From Colletes latitarsis (lineage: Eukaryota > Arthropoda > Insecta > Hymenoptera > Colletidae), in contig NW_027488365.1 of the NCBI RefSeq assembly GCF_051014445.1, forward strand, positions 1,798,001 to 1,862,000: 64,000 nucleotides of DNA. Reading direction: 5' to 3'. Shown piece by piece: positions 40,201 to 52,000 of the stretch (its first letter is position 1; the number at the start of each line of letters is the position of its first letter). The notes under the pieces are model-generated. The model ran no database searches. It was not told the DNA's origin and saw nothing but the letters and a program-made list of their open reading frames with translations. Made by a program: the position numbers and the translations under genes.

Positions 40201-43200
40201 CTTGATAAATATTTTTGAGGATAACGCATGTTAGGTCTGGGTTAGGTCTAGGATTTGCCCTCATCAGGGTCATACTTTCGCAGTTCTCACATACACGTTG
40301 ACCTGATCGAGGGTTTTTTCTGCTTTGGATCACGTAGTAATGTGGTACCACACTGAAACAGTCAATTAAACATGGTTTCGATCAATATTTTAGAGGTCAA
40401 TGCAAGTTAGGTCTGGGATAGGTCTGGGATTTGCCCACATCAGGGTCATACTTTCGCATTTTTCACATACTTGTTGATCAGATCCTGGGTTTTTTCTGGT
40501 TTGGATCGGGCAGTAATGTGGTACCACACTGAAACAGCCCACTAAACCTGGTTTCGATCAATATTTTAGAGGATAACGAAAGTTATGTCTAGGTTACGCC
40601 TGGGATTTGCTCCCATCAAACTCGTGCTTTCGCATTTTTCACATACTTGTTGAACAGATCCTGGGTTTTTTCTGGTATGGATCACGTAGTAATGTGGTAC
40701 CACACTGAAACATTCAGTTAAACCTGGTCTTGATAAATATTTTTGAGGATAACGCATGTTAGGTCTGGGTTAGGTCTAGGATTTGCCCTCATCAGGCTCA
40801 TACTTTCGCATATTTCTCAAACTTGATGGCTAGATCCTGGGCTTTTTCTGGATTGCATCACGTAGTAATGAAGTACAACACTGACACAGTCAATTAAACC
40901 TGGTTTCCATCAATATCTTAGAGGACAACGCAAGTTAGGTCTGGGATAGGTCTGGGATTTGCCCTCATCAGACTCATACGTAACGTTTTTCACATACTTG
41001 TTGAACGGATCCTGGGTTTTTTCTGGTTTGGATCACGTAGTAATGTGGTACCACACTGAAACATTCAGTTAAACCGGGTCTTGATAAATATTTTTGAGGA
41101 TAACGCATGTTAGGTCTGGGTTAGGTCTAGGATTTGCCCTCATCACGCTCATACTTTCGCATATTTCTCATACTTCCTGAGCTGTTTCTGGATTGTATCA
41201 CGTAGTAATGTGGTACCACGCTGAAACAGTCAATTAAACCTTGTTTCGATCAATATTTTAGAGGATAACGCATGTTAGGTTTGGGTTAGGTCTGGGATTC
41301 GCCCTCATCAGGCTCATACTTTCGCACACTTCACAGACTCGTTTAACAGATCCTGGGTTTTTTCTGGTTTGGTTCACGTAGTAATGTGGTACCACACTGA
41401 AACATTCAATTAAACCTGGTCTTGATCAATATTTTAGAGGATAACGCATGTTAGGTTTGGGTTAGGTCTAGGATTTGCCCACATCAGGCTCATACTTTCG
41501 CATTTTTCACATACTTGTTGAACAGATCCCGGCTTTTTCTGGTTTGGATCGCGCAGTAATGTGGTACCACACTGAAACAGCCCACTAAACCTGGTCTTGA
41601 TAAATATTATTGAGGATAACGCATGTTAGGTCTGGGTTAGGTCTAGGATTTGCCCTCATCAGGCTCATACTTTCGCATATTTCTCATACTTCATGGCTAG
41701 ATCCTGGGCTATTTCTGGATTGGATCACGTAGTAATGTGGTACCACACTGAAACAGTCAAATAAACCTGGTTTCGATCAATATTTTAGAGGACAATGCAA
41801 GTTAGGTCTGTGATAGGTCTGGGATTTGCCCACATCAGGGTCATACTTTCGCATTTTTCACATACTTGTTGAACAGATCCTGGGTTTTTTCTGGTTTGGA
41901 TCGCGCAGTAATGTGGTACCACACTGAAACAGCCCACTAAACCTGGTTTCGATCTATATTTTAGAGGATAACGAAAGTTATGTCTAAGTTAGGCCTGGGA
42001 TTTGCTCTCATCAGACTCATGCTTTCGCATTTTTCACATACTTGTTGAACAGATCCTGGGTTTTTTCTGGTATGGATCACGCAGTAATGTGGTACCACAC
42101 TGAAACATTCAGTTAAACCTGGTCTTGATAAATATTTTTGAGGATAACGCATGTTAGGTCTGGGTTAGGTCTAGGATTTGCCTTCATCAGGCTCATACTT
42201 TCGCATATTTCTTATACTTCATGGATAGATCCTGGACTATTTTCTGGTTTGGATCACATAGTAATGTGGTACCACACTGAAACAGTCCACTAAACCTGGT
42301 TTGGATCAATATTTTAGAGGATAATGCATGTTAGGTCTAGGTTAGCCCTGAGATTTTCACACATCAGAATCATACTTTCGCATTCTTCAGATACTTGTTG
42401 AATGGATCCTGGGTTTTTTCTGGTATGGTTCACGTAGTAATGTGGTACCACACTGAAAGAGTCGATTAAACCAGGTTTCGATCAATATTCTTGAGGATAA
42501 CGCATGTTAGGTCTAGGTAAGGCCTGGGATTTTCACTCATCACACTCATTCTTTCGCATTCTTCACATACCTGTTGAATGGATCCTGGGTTTTTTCTGGT
42601 TTGGATCACGTAGTAATGTGGGACCACACTGAAACAATCAATTAAACCTGGTCTTGATAAATATTTTAGAGGATAACGCATGTTAGGTCTGGGTTAGGTC
42701 TAGGATTTGCTCTCGTCAGGCTCATACTTTCGCATATTTCTCAAACTTGATGGCTAGATCCTGGGCTTTTTCTGGATTGCATCACGTAGTAATGAAGTAC
42801 AACAGTGAAACAGTCAATTAAACCTGGTTTCCATCAATATCTTAGAGGACAACGCAAGTTAGGTCTGGGATAGGTCTGGGATTTGCCCTCATCAGACTCA
42901 TACTTTCGCGTTTTTCACATACTTGTTGAACGGATCCTGGGTTTTTTCTGGTTTGGATCACGTAGTAATGTGGTACCACACTGAAACATTCAAATAAACC
43001 TGGTCTTGATAAATATTTTAGAGGATAACGCATGTTAGGTCTGGGTTAGGTCTAGGATTTGCTCTCGTCAGGCTCATACTTTCGCATATTTCTCAAACTT
43101 GATGGCTAGATCCTGGGCTTTTTCTGGATTGCATCACGTAGTAATGAAGTACAACAGTGAAACAGTCAATTAAACCTGGTTTCCATCAATATCTTAGAGG

Positions 43201-46025
43201 ACAACGAAAGTTAGGTCTGGGATAGGTCTGGGATTTGCCCACATCAGGCTCATACTTTCACATATTTCTCAAACTTGATGGCTAGATCCTGGGCTTTTTC
43301 TGGATTGCATCACGTAGTAATGAAGTACAACTCTGAAACAGTCAATTAAACCTGGTTTCCATCAATATCTTAGAGGACAACGAAAGTTAGGTCTGGGATA
43401 GGTCTGGGATTTGCCCACATCAGGGTCATACTTTCGCATTTTTCACATACTTGTTGATCAGATCCTGGGTTTTTTCTGGTTTGGATCGGGCAGTAATGTG
43501 GTACCACACTGAAACAGCCCACTAAACCTGGTTTCGATCAATATTTTAGAGGATAACGAAAGTTATGTCTAGGTTACGCCTGGGATTTGCTCCCATCAAA
43601 CTCGTGCTTTCGCATTTTTCACATACTTGTTGAACAGATCCTGGGTTTTTTCTGGTATGGATCACGTAGTAATGTGGTACCACACTGAAACATTCAGTTA
43701 AACCTGGTCTTGATAAATATTTTTGAGGATAACGCATGTTAGGTCTGGGTTAGGTCTAGGATTTGCCCTCATCAGGGTCATACTTTCGCAAATTTCTCGA
43801 ACTTGATGGCTAGATCCTGGGCTTTTTCTGGATTGCATCACGTAGTAATGAAGTACAACACTGAAACAGTCAATTAAACCTGGTTTCCATCAATATCTTA
43901 GAGGACAACGCAAGTTAGGTCTGGGATAGGTCTGGAATTTGCCCTCATCAGACTCATACGTAACGTTTTTCACATACTTGTTGAACGGATCCTGGGTTTT
44001 TTCTGGTTTGGATCACGTAGTAATGTGGTACCACACTGAAACATTCAAATAAACCTGGTCTTGATAAATATTTTAGAGGATAACGCATGTTAGGTCTAGG
44101 TAAGGCCTGGGATTTTCACTCATCAGACTCATTCTTTCGCATTCTTCACATACCTGTTGAACGGATCCTGGGTTTTTTCTGGTATGGATCACGTAGTAAT
44201 GTGGGACCACACTGAAACAATCAATTAAACCTGGTCTTGATAAATATTTTAGAGGATAACGCATGTTAGGTCTGGGTTAGGTCTAGGATTTGCTCTCGTC
44301 AGGCTCATACTTTCGCATATTTCTCAAACTTGATGGCTAGATCCTGGGCTTTTTCTGGATTGCATCACGTAGTAATGAAGTACAACACTGAAACAGTCAA
44401 TTAAACCTGGTTTCCATCAATATCTTAGAGGACAACGCAAGTTAGGTCTGGGATAGGTCTGGGATTTGCCCTCATCAGACTCATACGTTTCGTTTTTCAC
44501 ATACTTGTTGAACGGATCCTGGGTTTTTTCTGGTTTGGATCACGTAGTAATGTGGTACCACACTGAAACATTCAAATAAACCTGGTCTTGATAAATATTT
44601 TAGAGGATAACGCATGTTAGGTTTGGGTTAGGTCTAGGATTTGCCCACATCAGGCTCATACTTTCGCATATTTCTCATACTTCATGGCTAGATCCTGGGC
44701 TGCTTCTGGATTGCATCACGTAGTAATGTGGTACCACGCTGAAACAGTCAATTAAACCTTGTTTCGATCGATATTTTAGAGGATAACGCAAGTTAGGTCT
44801 GGGATAGGTCTGGGATTTGCGCTCATCAGACTCATGCTTTCGCATTTTTCACATACTTGTTGAACAGATCCTGGGTTTTTTCTGGTATGGATCACGTAGT
44901 AATGTGGTACCATACTGAAACATTCAGTTAAACCTGGTCTTGATAAATATTTTTGAGGATAACGCATGTTAGGTCTGGGTTAGGTCTAGGATTTGCCCTC
45001 GTCAGGCTCATACTTTCGCATATTTCTTATACTTCATGGATAGATCCTGGGCTATTTTCTGGTTTGGATCACATAGTAATGTGGTACCACACTGAAACAG
45101 TCGATTAAACCAGGTTTCGATCAATATTTTTGAGGATAACGCATGTTAGGTCTAGGTTAGGCCTGGGATTTTCACTCATCAGACTCATTCTTTCGCATTC
45201 TTCACATACTTGTTGAACGGATCCTGGGTTTTTTCTGGTTTGGATAACGTAGTAATGTGGGACCACACTGAAACAATCAATTCAACCTGGTCTTGATAAA
45301 TATTTTAGAGGATAACGCATGTTAGGTCTGGGTTAGGCCTGGGATTTGCCCTCATCAGGGTCATACTTTCGCAGTTCTAACATACATGTTGACCTGATCG
45401 AGGGTTTTTTCTGCTTTGGATCACGTAGTAAAGTGGTACCACACTGAAACAGTCCACTAAACCTGGTTTGGATCAATATTTTAGAGGATAATGCATGTTA
45501 GGTCTAGGTTAGCCCTGAGATTTTCACTCATCAGACTCATACTTTCGCATTCTTCAGATACCTGTTGAACGGATCCTGGGTTTTTTCTGGTATGGTTCAC
45601 GTTGTAATGTGGTACCATACTGAAACATTCTGTTAAACCTGGTCTTGATAAGTATTTTTGAGGATAACGCATGTTAGGTCTGGGTTAGGCCTGGGATTTG
45701 CCCTCATCAGGGTCATACTTTCGCAGTTCTAACATACATGTTGACCTGATCGAGGGTTTTTTGTGCTTTGGATCACGTAGTATAGTGGTACCACACTGAA
45801 ACAGTCCACTAAACCTGGTTTGGATCAATATTTTAGAGGATAATGCATGTTAGGTCTAGGTTAGCCCTGAGATTTTCACTCATCAGACTCATACTTTCGC
45901 ATTTCTCAGATACCTGTTGAACGGATCCTGGGTTTTTTCTGGTATGGTTCACGTAGTAATGTGGTACCACACTGAAACAATCAATTAAACCAGGTCTTGA
46001 TAAATATTTTAGATGATAACGCATG

Positions 46026-46047
46026 TTAGGTCTGGGTTAGGTCTAGG
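46026..46047 (+). repeat. Telomere-like 11-mer doublet inside the monomer
   Basis: Two directly adjacent 11-bp units, TTAGGTCTGGG then TTAGGTCTAGG. The same position in nearly every monomer holds a version of this doublet; common variants have ATAGGTCTGGG as the second unit or TTAGGTCTAGG as the first. A perfect pair of TTAGGTCTGGG units is present at 31,991-32,012, and the copies near 39,009 and 50,249 are the same. TTAGG is the ancestral insect telomere repeat, and 11-mer derivatives are, from memory, known in some Hymenoptera. That this stretch descends from telomeric DNA is inference. Confidence 0.75.
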
Positions 46048-46135
46048 ATTTGCCCTCATCAGGCTCATACTTTCGCATATTTCTCATACTTCATGGCTAG
46101 ATCCTGGGATATTTCTGGATTGGATCACGTAGTAA

Positions 46136-46147
46136 TGTGGTACCACA
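46136..46147. other. 12-bp perfect palindrome TGTGGTACCACA
   Basis: The sequence equals its own reverse complement and contains a KpnI site (GGTACC). It recurs at this position in most monomers. Where the preceding base pattern is GTAGTGTGG the palindrome extends to 14 bp (GTGTGGTACCACAC). Other monomers change only the central two bases (GA, GT, AA, TT, TG) and keep the TGTGG and CCACA arms. One class (GAAGTACAACAC) has lost the symmetry. It could be a protein-binding dyad or cruciform seed, but no function is shown. Confidence 0.85.
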
Positions 46148-46162
46148 CTGAAACAGTCAATT

Positions 46163-46173
46163 AAACCTGGTTT
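46163..46173. other. Second dyad, AAACC-T-GGTTT
   Basis: Five-base inverted arms AAACC and GGTTT surround a single central base, which is T in most monomers and A in others. It lies 15 bp beyond the 12-bp palindrome. Monomers with the AAACCTGGTCTTGATAAAT variant keep only part of the right arm. It is too short to call functional from sequence alone. Confidence 0.6.
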
Positions 46174-47548
46174 CGATCAATATTTTAGAGGACAATGCAA
46201 GTTAGGTCTGGGATAGGTCTGGGATTTGCCCACATCAGGGTCATACTTTCGCATTTTTCACATACTTGTTGAACAGATCCTGGGGGTTTTCTGGTTTGGA
46301 TCGCGCAGTAATGTGGTACCACACTGAAACAGCCCACTAAACCTGGTTTCGATCAATATTTTAGAGGATAACGAAAGTTATGTCTAGGTTAGGCCTGGGA
46401 TTTGCCCTCATCAGACTCATGCTTTCGCATTTTTTACATACTTGTTGAACAGATCCTGGGTTTTTTTCTGGTTTGGATCACGTAGTAGTGTGGTACCACA
46501 CTGAAACAGTCTATTAAACCTGGTTTTGATCAATATTTTAGAGGACAATGCAAGTTAGGTCTGGGTTAGGTCAAGGATTTGCCCTCATCAGGCTCCTCCT
46601 TTCGCATATTTCTCATACTTCATGGCTGGATCCTGGGCTATTTCTGGATTGGATCACATAGTAATGTGGTACCACACTGAACCAGTCAATTAAACCTGGT
46701 TTTGATCAATATTTTAGAGAATAATTCATGTTAGGTCTAGGTTCGGTCAGGGATTTGCTCTCATCAGGCACATTCTTTCGCATATTTCTCATACTCGATG
46801 GCTAGATCCTGGGCATTTTCTGGATTGCTTCACGTAGTAATGAAGCACAACACTGAAACAGTCAACTAAACCTGGTTTCCATCAATATTTTAGAGGACAA
46901 CGCATGTCAGGTCTATGTTAGGTCTGGGATTTGCTCTCATAAGGGTCATACTGTCGCAGTTTTTACATACTTGTTGAACGGATCCTGGGTTTTTTCTGGT
47001 TTGGTTCACGTAGTAATGTGGTACCACACTGAAACATTCAACTAAACCTGGTCTTGATATATATTTTAGAGGATAACGCATGTTAGGTTTGGGTTAGGTC
47101 TAGGATTTGCGCTCATCAGGCTCATACTTTCGCATATCTCTCATACTTCATGGCTAGATCGTGGGCTGTTTCTGGATTGTATCACATAGTAATGTGGTAC
47201 CACGCTGAAACAGTCGATTAAACCTGGTTTCGATCAATATTTTAGAGGATAACGCAAGTTAAGTCTGGGATAGGTCTGGGATTTGACCTCATCAGACTCA
47301 TACTTTCGCATTTTTCACATACTTGTTGAACAGATCCTGGGTTTTTTCTGGTTTGGATCACGTAGTTGTGTGGTACCACACTGAAACAGTCTATTAAACC
47401 TGGTTTTGATCAATATTTTAGAGAATAATTCATGTTAGGTCTAGGTTAGGTCTGCGATTTGCTCCAATCAGGCTCATTCTTTCGCATATTTCTCATACTT
47501 GATGGCTAGATCCTGGGCTTTTTCTGGATTGCATCACGTAGCAATGAA

Positions 47549-49039
47549 GTACAACACTGAAACAGTCAATTAAACCAGGTTTCGATCAAAATTTTAGAGA
47601 ATAATTCATGTTAGGTCTAGGTTAGGTCTGGGATTTGCTCCCATCAGGCTCATTCTTTCGCATATTTGTCATACTTGATGGCTAGATCCTGGGCTTTTTC
47701 TGGATTGCATCACGTAGTAATGAAGTACAACACTGAAACAGTCAATTAAACCTAGTTTCCATCAATATCTTAGAGGACAACGCAAGTTAGGTCTGGGATA
47801 GGTCTGGGATTTGCCCACATCAGGCTCATACTTTCGCGTTTTTCACATACTTGTTGAACAGATCCTGGGTTTTTTCTGGTTTGGATCACGTAGTAGAGGG
47901 TACCACACTGAAACAGTCCATTAAACCTGGTTTGGATCTATATTTTAGAGGATAACGCATGTTAGGTCTAGGTTAGGTCTCGGATTGGCCCTCATCAGAC
48001 TCATACTTTCGCGTTTTTCACATACTTTTTGAACAGATCCTGGCTTTTTTCTGGATTGGGTCACGTAGTAGTGTGGTACCACACTGAAACAGTAGATTAA
48101 ACCTGGTTTCGATCAATATTTTTGAAGATAACGCATGTTAGGTCTAGGTTAGGCCGGGGATTTTCACTCATCAGACTCATACTTTCGCATTCTTCACATA
48201 CTTGTTGAGCGGATCCTGGGTTTTTACCGGTTTGGATCACATAGTAGTGTGGTACCACACTGACACATTCAATTAAACCAGGTCTTGATAAATATTTTAG
48301 AGGATAACGCATGTTAGGTCTGGGTTAGGTCTAGGATTTGCCGTCATCAGGCTCATACTTTCGCATATTTCTCATACTTCATGGCTGGATCCTGGGCTAT
48401 TTCTGGATTGGATCACGTAGTAATGTGGTACCACACTGAAACAGTCAATTAAACCTGGTTTTGATGAATATTTTAGAGAATAATTCATGTTAGGTCTAGG
48501 TTAGGTCAGGGATTTGCTCTCATCAGGCTCATTCTTTCGCATATTTCTCATACTAGATGGCTAGATCCTGGGCTTTTTCTGGATTGCATCACGTAGTAAT
48601 GAAGTACAACACTGAAACACTCAATTAAACCTGGTTTCGATCAATATTATTGAGGATAACGCACGTTAGGTCTAGGGTGGCCTGGGATTTTCACTCATCA
48701 GACTCATACTTTCGCATTCTTCACATATTTGTTGAACGGATCTGGGGTTATTTCTGGTGTGGATCACGTAGTAATGTGGTACCACACTGAAACAATCAAT
48801 TAAACCTGATCTTGATAAATATTTTACAGGATAACGCATGTTAGGTCTGGGTTAGGTCTAGGATTTGCCCTCATCAGGCTCATACTTTCGCATATTTCTC
48901 ATACTTGACGGCTAGATCCTGGGCTTTTTCTGGATTGCATCAGGTAGTAATGCAGTACAACACTGAAACAGTCAATTAAACCTGGTTTCGATCAATATTT
49001 TAGAGAATAATTCATGTTAGGTCTAGGTTAGGCCGGGGA
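47549..49039 (+). repeat. Monomers between HOR copies B and C
   Basis: About eight satellite monomers without a long partner at the B-to-C offset. The part near 48,601-48,830 resembles 59,141-59,370 (GAAGTACAACACTGAAACACTC, then GATCAATATTATTGAGG, then CATATTTGTTGAACGG) at an offset of 10,540 bp but has more differences, including GTCTAGGGTGGCC at 48,670. It is therefore older than the B/C match. Confidence 0.65.
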
Positions 49040-52000
49040 ATTTCACTCATCAGGCCCATACTTTCGCATATTTCTCATACTTCATGTCTAGATCCTGGGC
49101 TTTTTCTGGATTGTATCACGTAGTAATGTGGTACCACGCTGAAACAGTCAATTAAACCTGGTTTCGATCAATATTTTAGAGGATAACGCAAGTTAGGCCT
49201 GGGATAGGTCTGGGATTCGCCCTCATCAGACTCATACTTTCGCACACTTCACATACTCGTTGAACAGATCCTGGGTTACTTTCTGGTTTGGATCAGGTAG
49301 TAATGTGGTACCACACTGAAGCAGTCGATTAAACCTGGTTTCGATCAATATTTTAGAGAATAATTCATGTTAGGTCTAGGTTAGGCCTGGGATTTGCCCT
49401 CATCAGGGTCATACTTTCGCAGTTCTAACATACATGTTGAACGGATCCTGAGTTTTTTCTGGTTTGGATCACGTAGTAATGTGGGACCACACTGAAGCAA
49501 TCAATTAAACCTGGTCTTGATAAATATTTTAGAGGATAACGCATGTTAGGTCTCGGTCAGGTCTAGGATTTGCCCTCACCAGCCTCATACTTTCGCATAT
49601 TTCTTATACTTCATGGATAGATCCTGGGCTATTTTCTGGTTTGGATCACATAGTAATGTGGTACCACACTGAAACAGTTGATTAAACCAGGTTTCGATCA
49701 ATATTCACGAGGATAACGCATGTTAGGTCTAGGTAAGGCCTGGGATTTTCACTCATCAGACTCATTCTTTCGCATTCTTCACATACCTGTTGAACGGATC
49801 CTGGGTTTTTTCTGGTTTGGATCACGTAGTAATGTGGGACGACACTGAAGCAATCAATTAAACCTGGTCTTGATAAATATTTTTGAGGATAACGCATGTT
49901 AGGTCTGGGTTAGGTCTATGATTTGCCCTCATCAGGCTGATACTTTCGCATATTTCTCATACTTCATCGCTAGATCCTGGGCTATTTCTGGATTGGATCA
50001 CGTAGTAATGTGGTACCACACTGAAACAGTCAAATAAACCTGGTTTCGATCAATATTTTAGAGTACAATGCAAGTTAGGTCTGGGATAGGTCTGGGATTT
50101 GCCCACATCAGGGTCATACTTTCGCATTTTTCACATACTTGTTGAACAGATCCTGGGTTTTTTCTGGTTTGGATCGCGCAGTAATGTGGTACCACAATGA
50201 AACATTCAGTTAAACCTGGTCTTGATAAATATTTTTGAGGATAACGCATGTTAGGTCTGGGTTAGGTCTGGGATTTTCACTCATAAGACTCATACTTTCG
50301 CATATTTCTTATACTTCATGGATAGATCCTGGACTATTTTCTGGTTTGGATCACATAGTAATGTGGTACCACACTGAAACAGTCCACTAAACCTGGTTTG
50401 GATCAATATTTTAGAGGATAATGCATGTTAGGTCTAGGTTAGCCCTGAGATTTTCACACATCAGAATCATACTTTCGCATTCTTCAGATACTTGTAGAAT
50501 GGATCCTGGGTTTTTTCTGGTATGGTTCACGTAGTAATGTGGTACCACACTGAAACAATCAATTAAACCTGGTCTTGGTAAATATTTTAGAGGATAACGC
50601 ATGTTAGGTCTGGGTTAGGTCTAGGATTTGTTCTCGTCGGGCTCATACTTTCGCATATTTCTCAAACTTGATGGCTAGATCCTGGGCTTTTTCTGGATTG
50701 CATCACGTAGTAATGAAGTACAACACTGAAACAGTCAATTAAACCTGGTTTCCATCAATATCTTAGAGGACAACGCAAGTTAAGTCTGGGATAGGTCTGG
50801 GATTTGCCCTCATCAGACTCATACTTTCGCGTTTTTCACATACTTGTTGAACGGATCCTGGGTTTTTTCTGGTTTGGATCACGTAGTAATGTGATACCAC
50901 ACTGAAACATTCAAATAAACCTGGTCTTGATAAATATTTTAGAGGATAACGCATGTTAGGTTTGGGTTAGGTCTAGGATTTGCCCACATCAGGCTCATAC
51001 TTTCGCATATTTCTCATACTTCCTGTGCTGTTTCTGGATTGTATCACGTAGTAATTTGGTACCACGCTGAAACAGTCAATTAAACCTTGTTTCGATCAAT
51101 ATTTTAGAGGATAACGCAAGTTAGGTCTGGGATAGGTCTGGGATTCGCCCTCATCAGGCTCATACTTTCGCACACTTCACAGACTCGTTTAACAGATCCT
51201 GGGTTTTTTCTGGTTTGGTTCACGTAGTAATGTGGTACCAAACTGAAACATTCAATTAAACCTGGTCTTGATCAATATTTTAGAGGATAACGCATGTTAG
51301 GTTTGGGTTAGGTCTAGGATTTGCCCACATCAGGCTCATACCTTCGCATTTTTCACAGACTTGTTGAACAGATCCTGGGATTTTTCTGGTAGGGATCACG
51401 TAGTAATGTGGTACCATACTGAAACATTCAGTTAAACCTGGTCTTGATAAATATTTTTGAGGATAACGCATGTTAGGTCTGGGTTAGGTCTAGGATTTGC
51501 CCTCATCAGGGTCATACTTTCGCAGTTCTCACATACACGTTGACCTGATCGAGGGTTTTTTCTGCTTTGGATCACGTAGTAATGTGGTACCACACTGAAA
51601 CAGTCAATTAAACATGGTTTCGATCAATATTTTAGAGGTCAATGCAAGTTAGGTCTGGGATAGGTCTGGGATTTGCCCACATCAGGGTCATACTTTCGCA
51701 TTTTTCACATACTTGTTGATCAGATCCTGGGTTTTTTCTGGTTTGGATCGGGCAGTAATGTGGTACCACACTGAAACAGCCCACTAAACCTGGTTTCAAT
51801 CAATATTTTAGAGGATAACGAAAGTTATGTCTAGGTTACGCCTGGGATTTGCTCCCATCAAACTCGTGCTTTCGCATTTTTCACATACTTGTTGAACAGA
51901 TCCTGGGTTTTTTCTGGTATGGATCACGTAGTAATGTGGTACCACACTGAAACATTCAGTTAAACCTGGTCTTGATAAATATTTTTGAGGATAACGCATG

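Larger units (their letters stand above)
46012..46187 (+). repeat. Reference monomer, 176 bp
   Basis: One clean monomer, given as a guide to the anatomy of all the others. It opens with a GATGATAACGCATG box (GAGGATAACGCATG in most copies), then the 11-mer doublet at 46,026-46,047, then the CTCATCAGGCTCATAC box. The middle is of the 'CATGGCTAGATCCTGGG' class, followed by TGGATTGGATCACGTAG, the palindrome at 46,136-46,147, CTGAAACAGTC, the AAACCTGGTTT dyad at 46,163-46,173, and an A/T-rich end (ATCAATATTTTA). The next monomer starts at 46,188. The phase is my choice, since a tandem repeat has no natural start. Confidence 0.95.
36556..47548 (+). repeat. Higher-order repeat, copy B
   Basis: This is the most complete copy, about 11 kb. 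From about 38,940 to 47,548 it matches copy C at a constant 11,242-bp offset (64 monomers less 22 bp). The shortfall reflects two 11-bp-deleted monomers (39,780 and 41,176) and other small indels. Between about 38,019 and 38,940 the offset to C is 11,418 bp because C lost one monomer. The part after about 44,330 has no partner in copy A. Confidence 0.88.

Noticed and set aside
46163..46190. Possible CENP-B box in TTTCGATCAATATTTT
   Set aside because: The left half fits the NTTCGNNNNANN pattern but the required CGGG end is TTTT, and no better match was noticed in the monomer on either strand.
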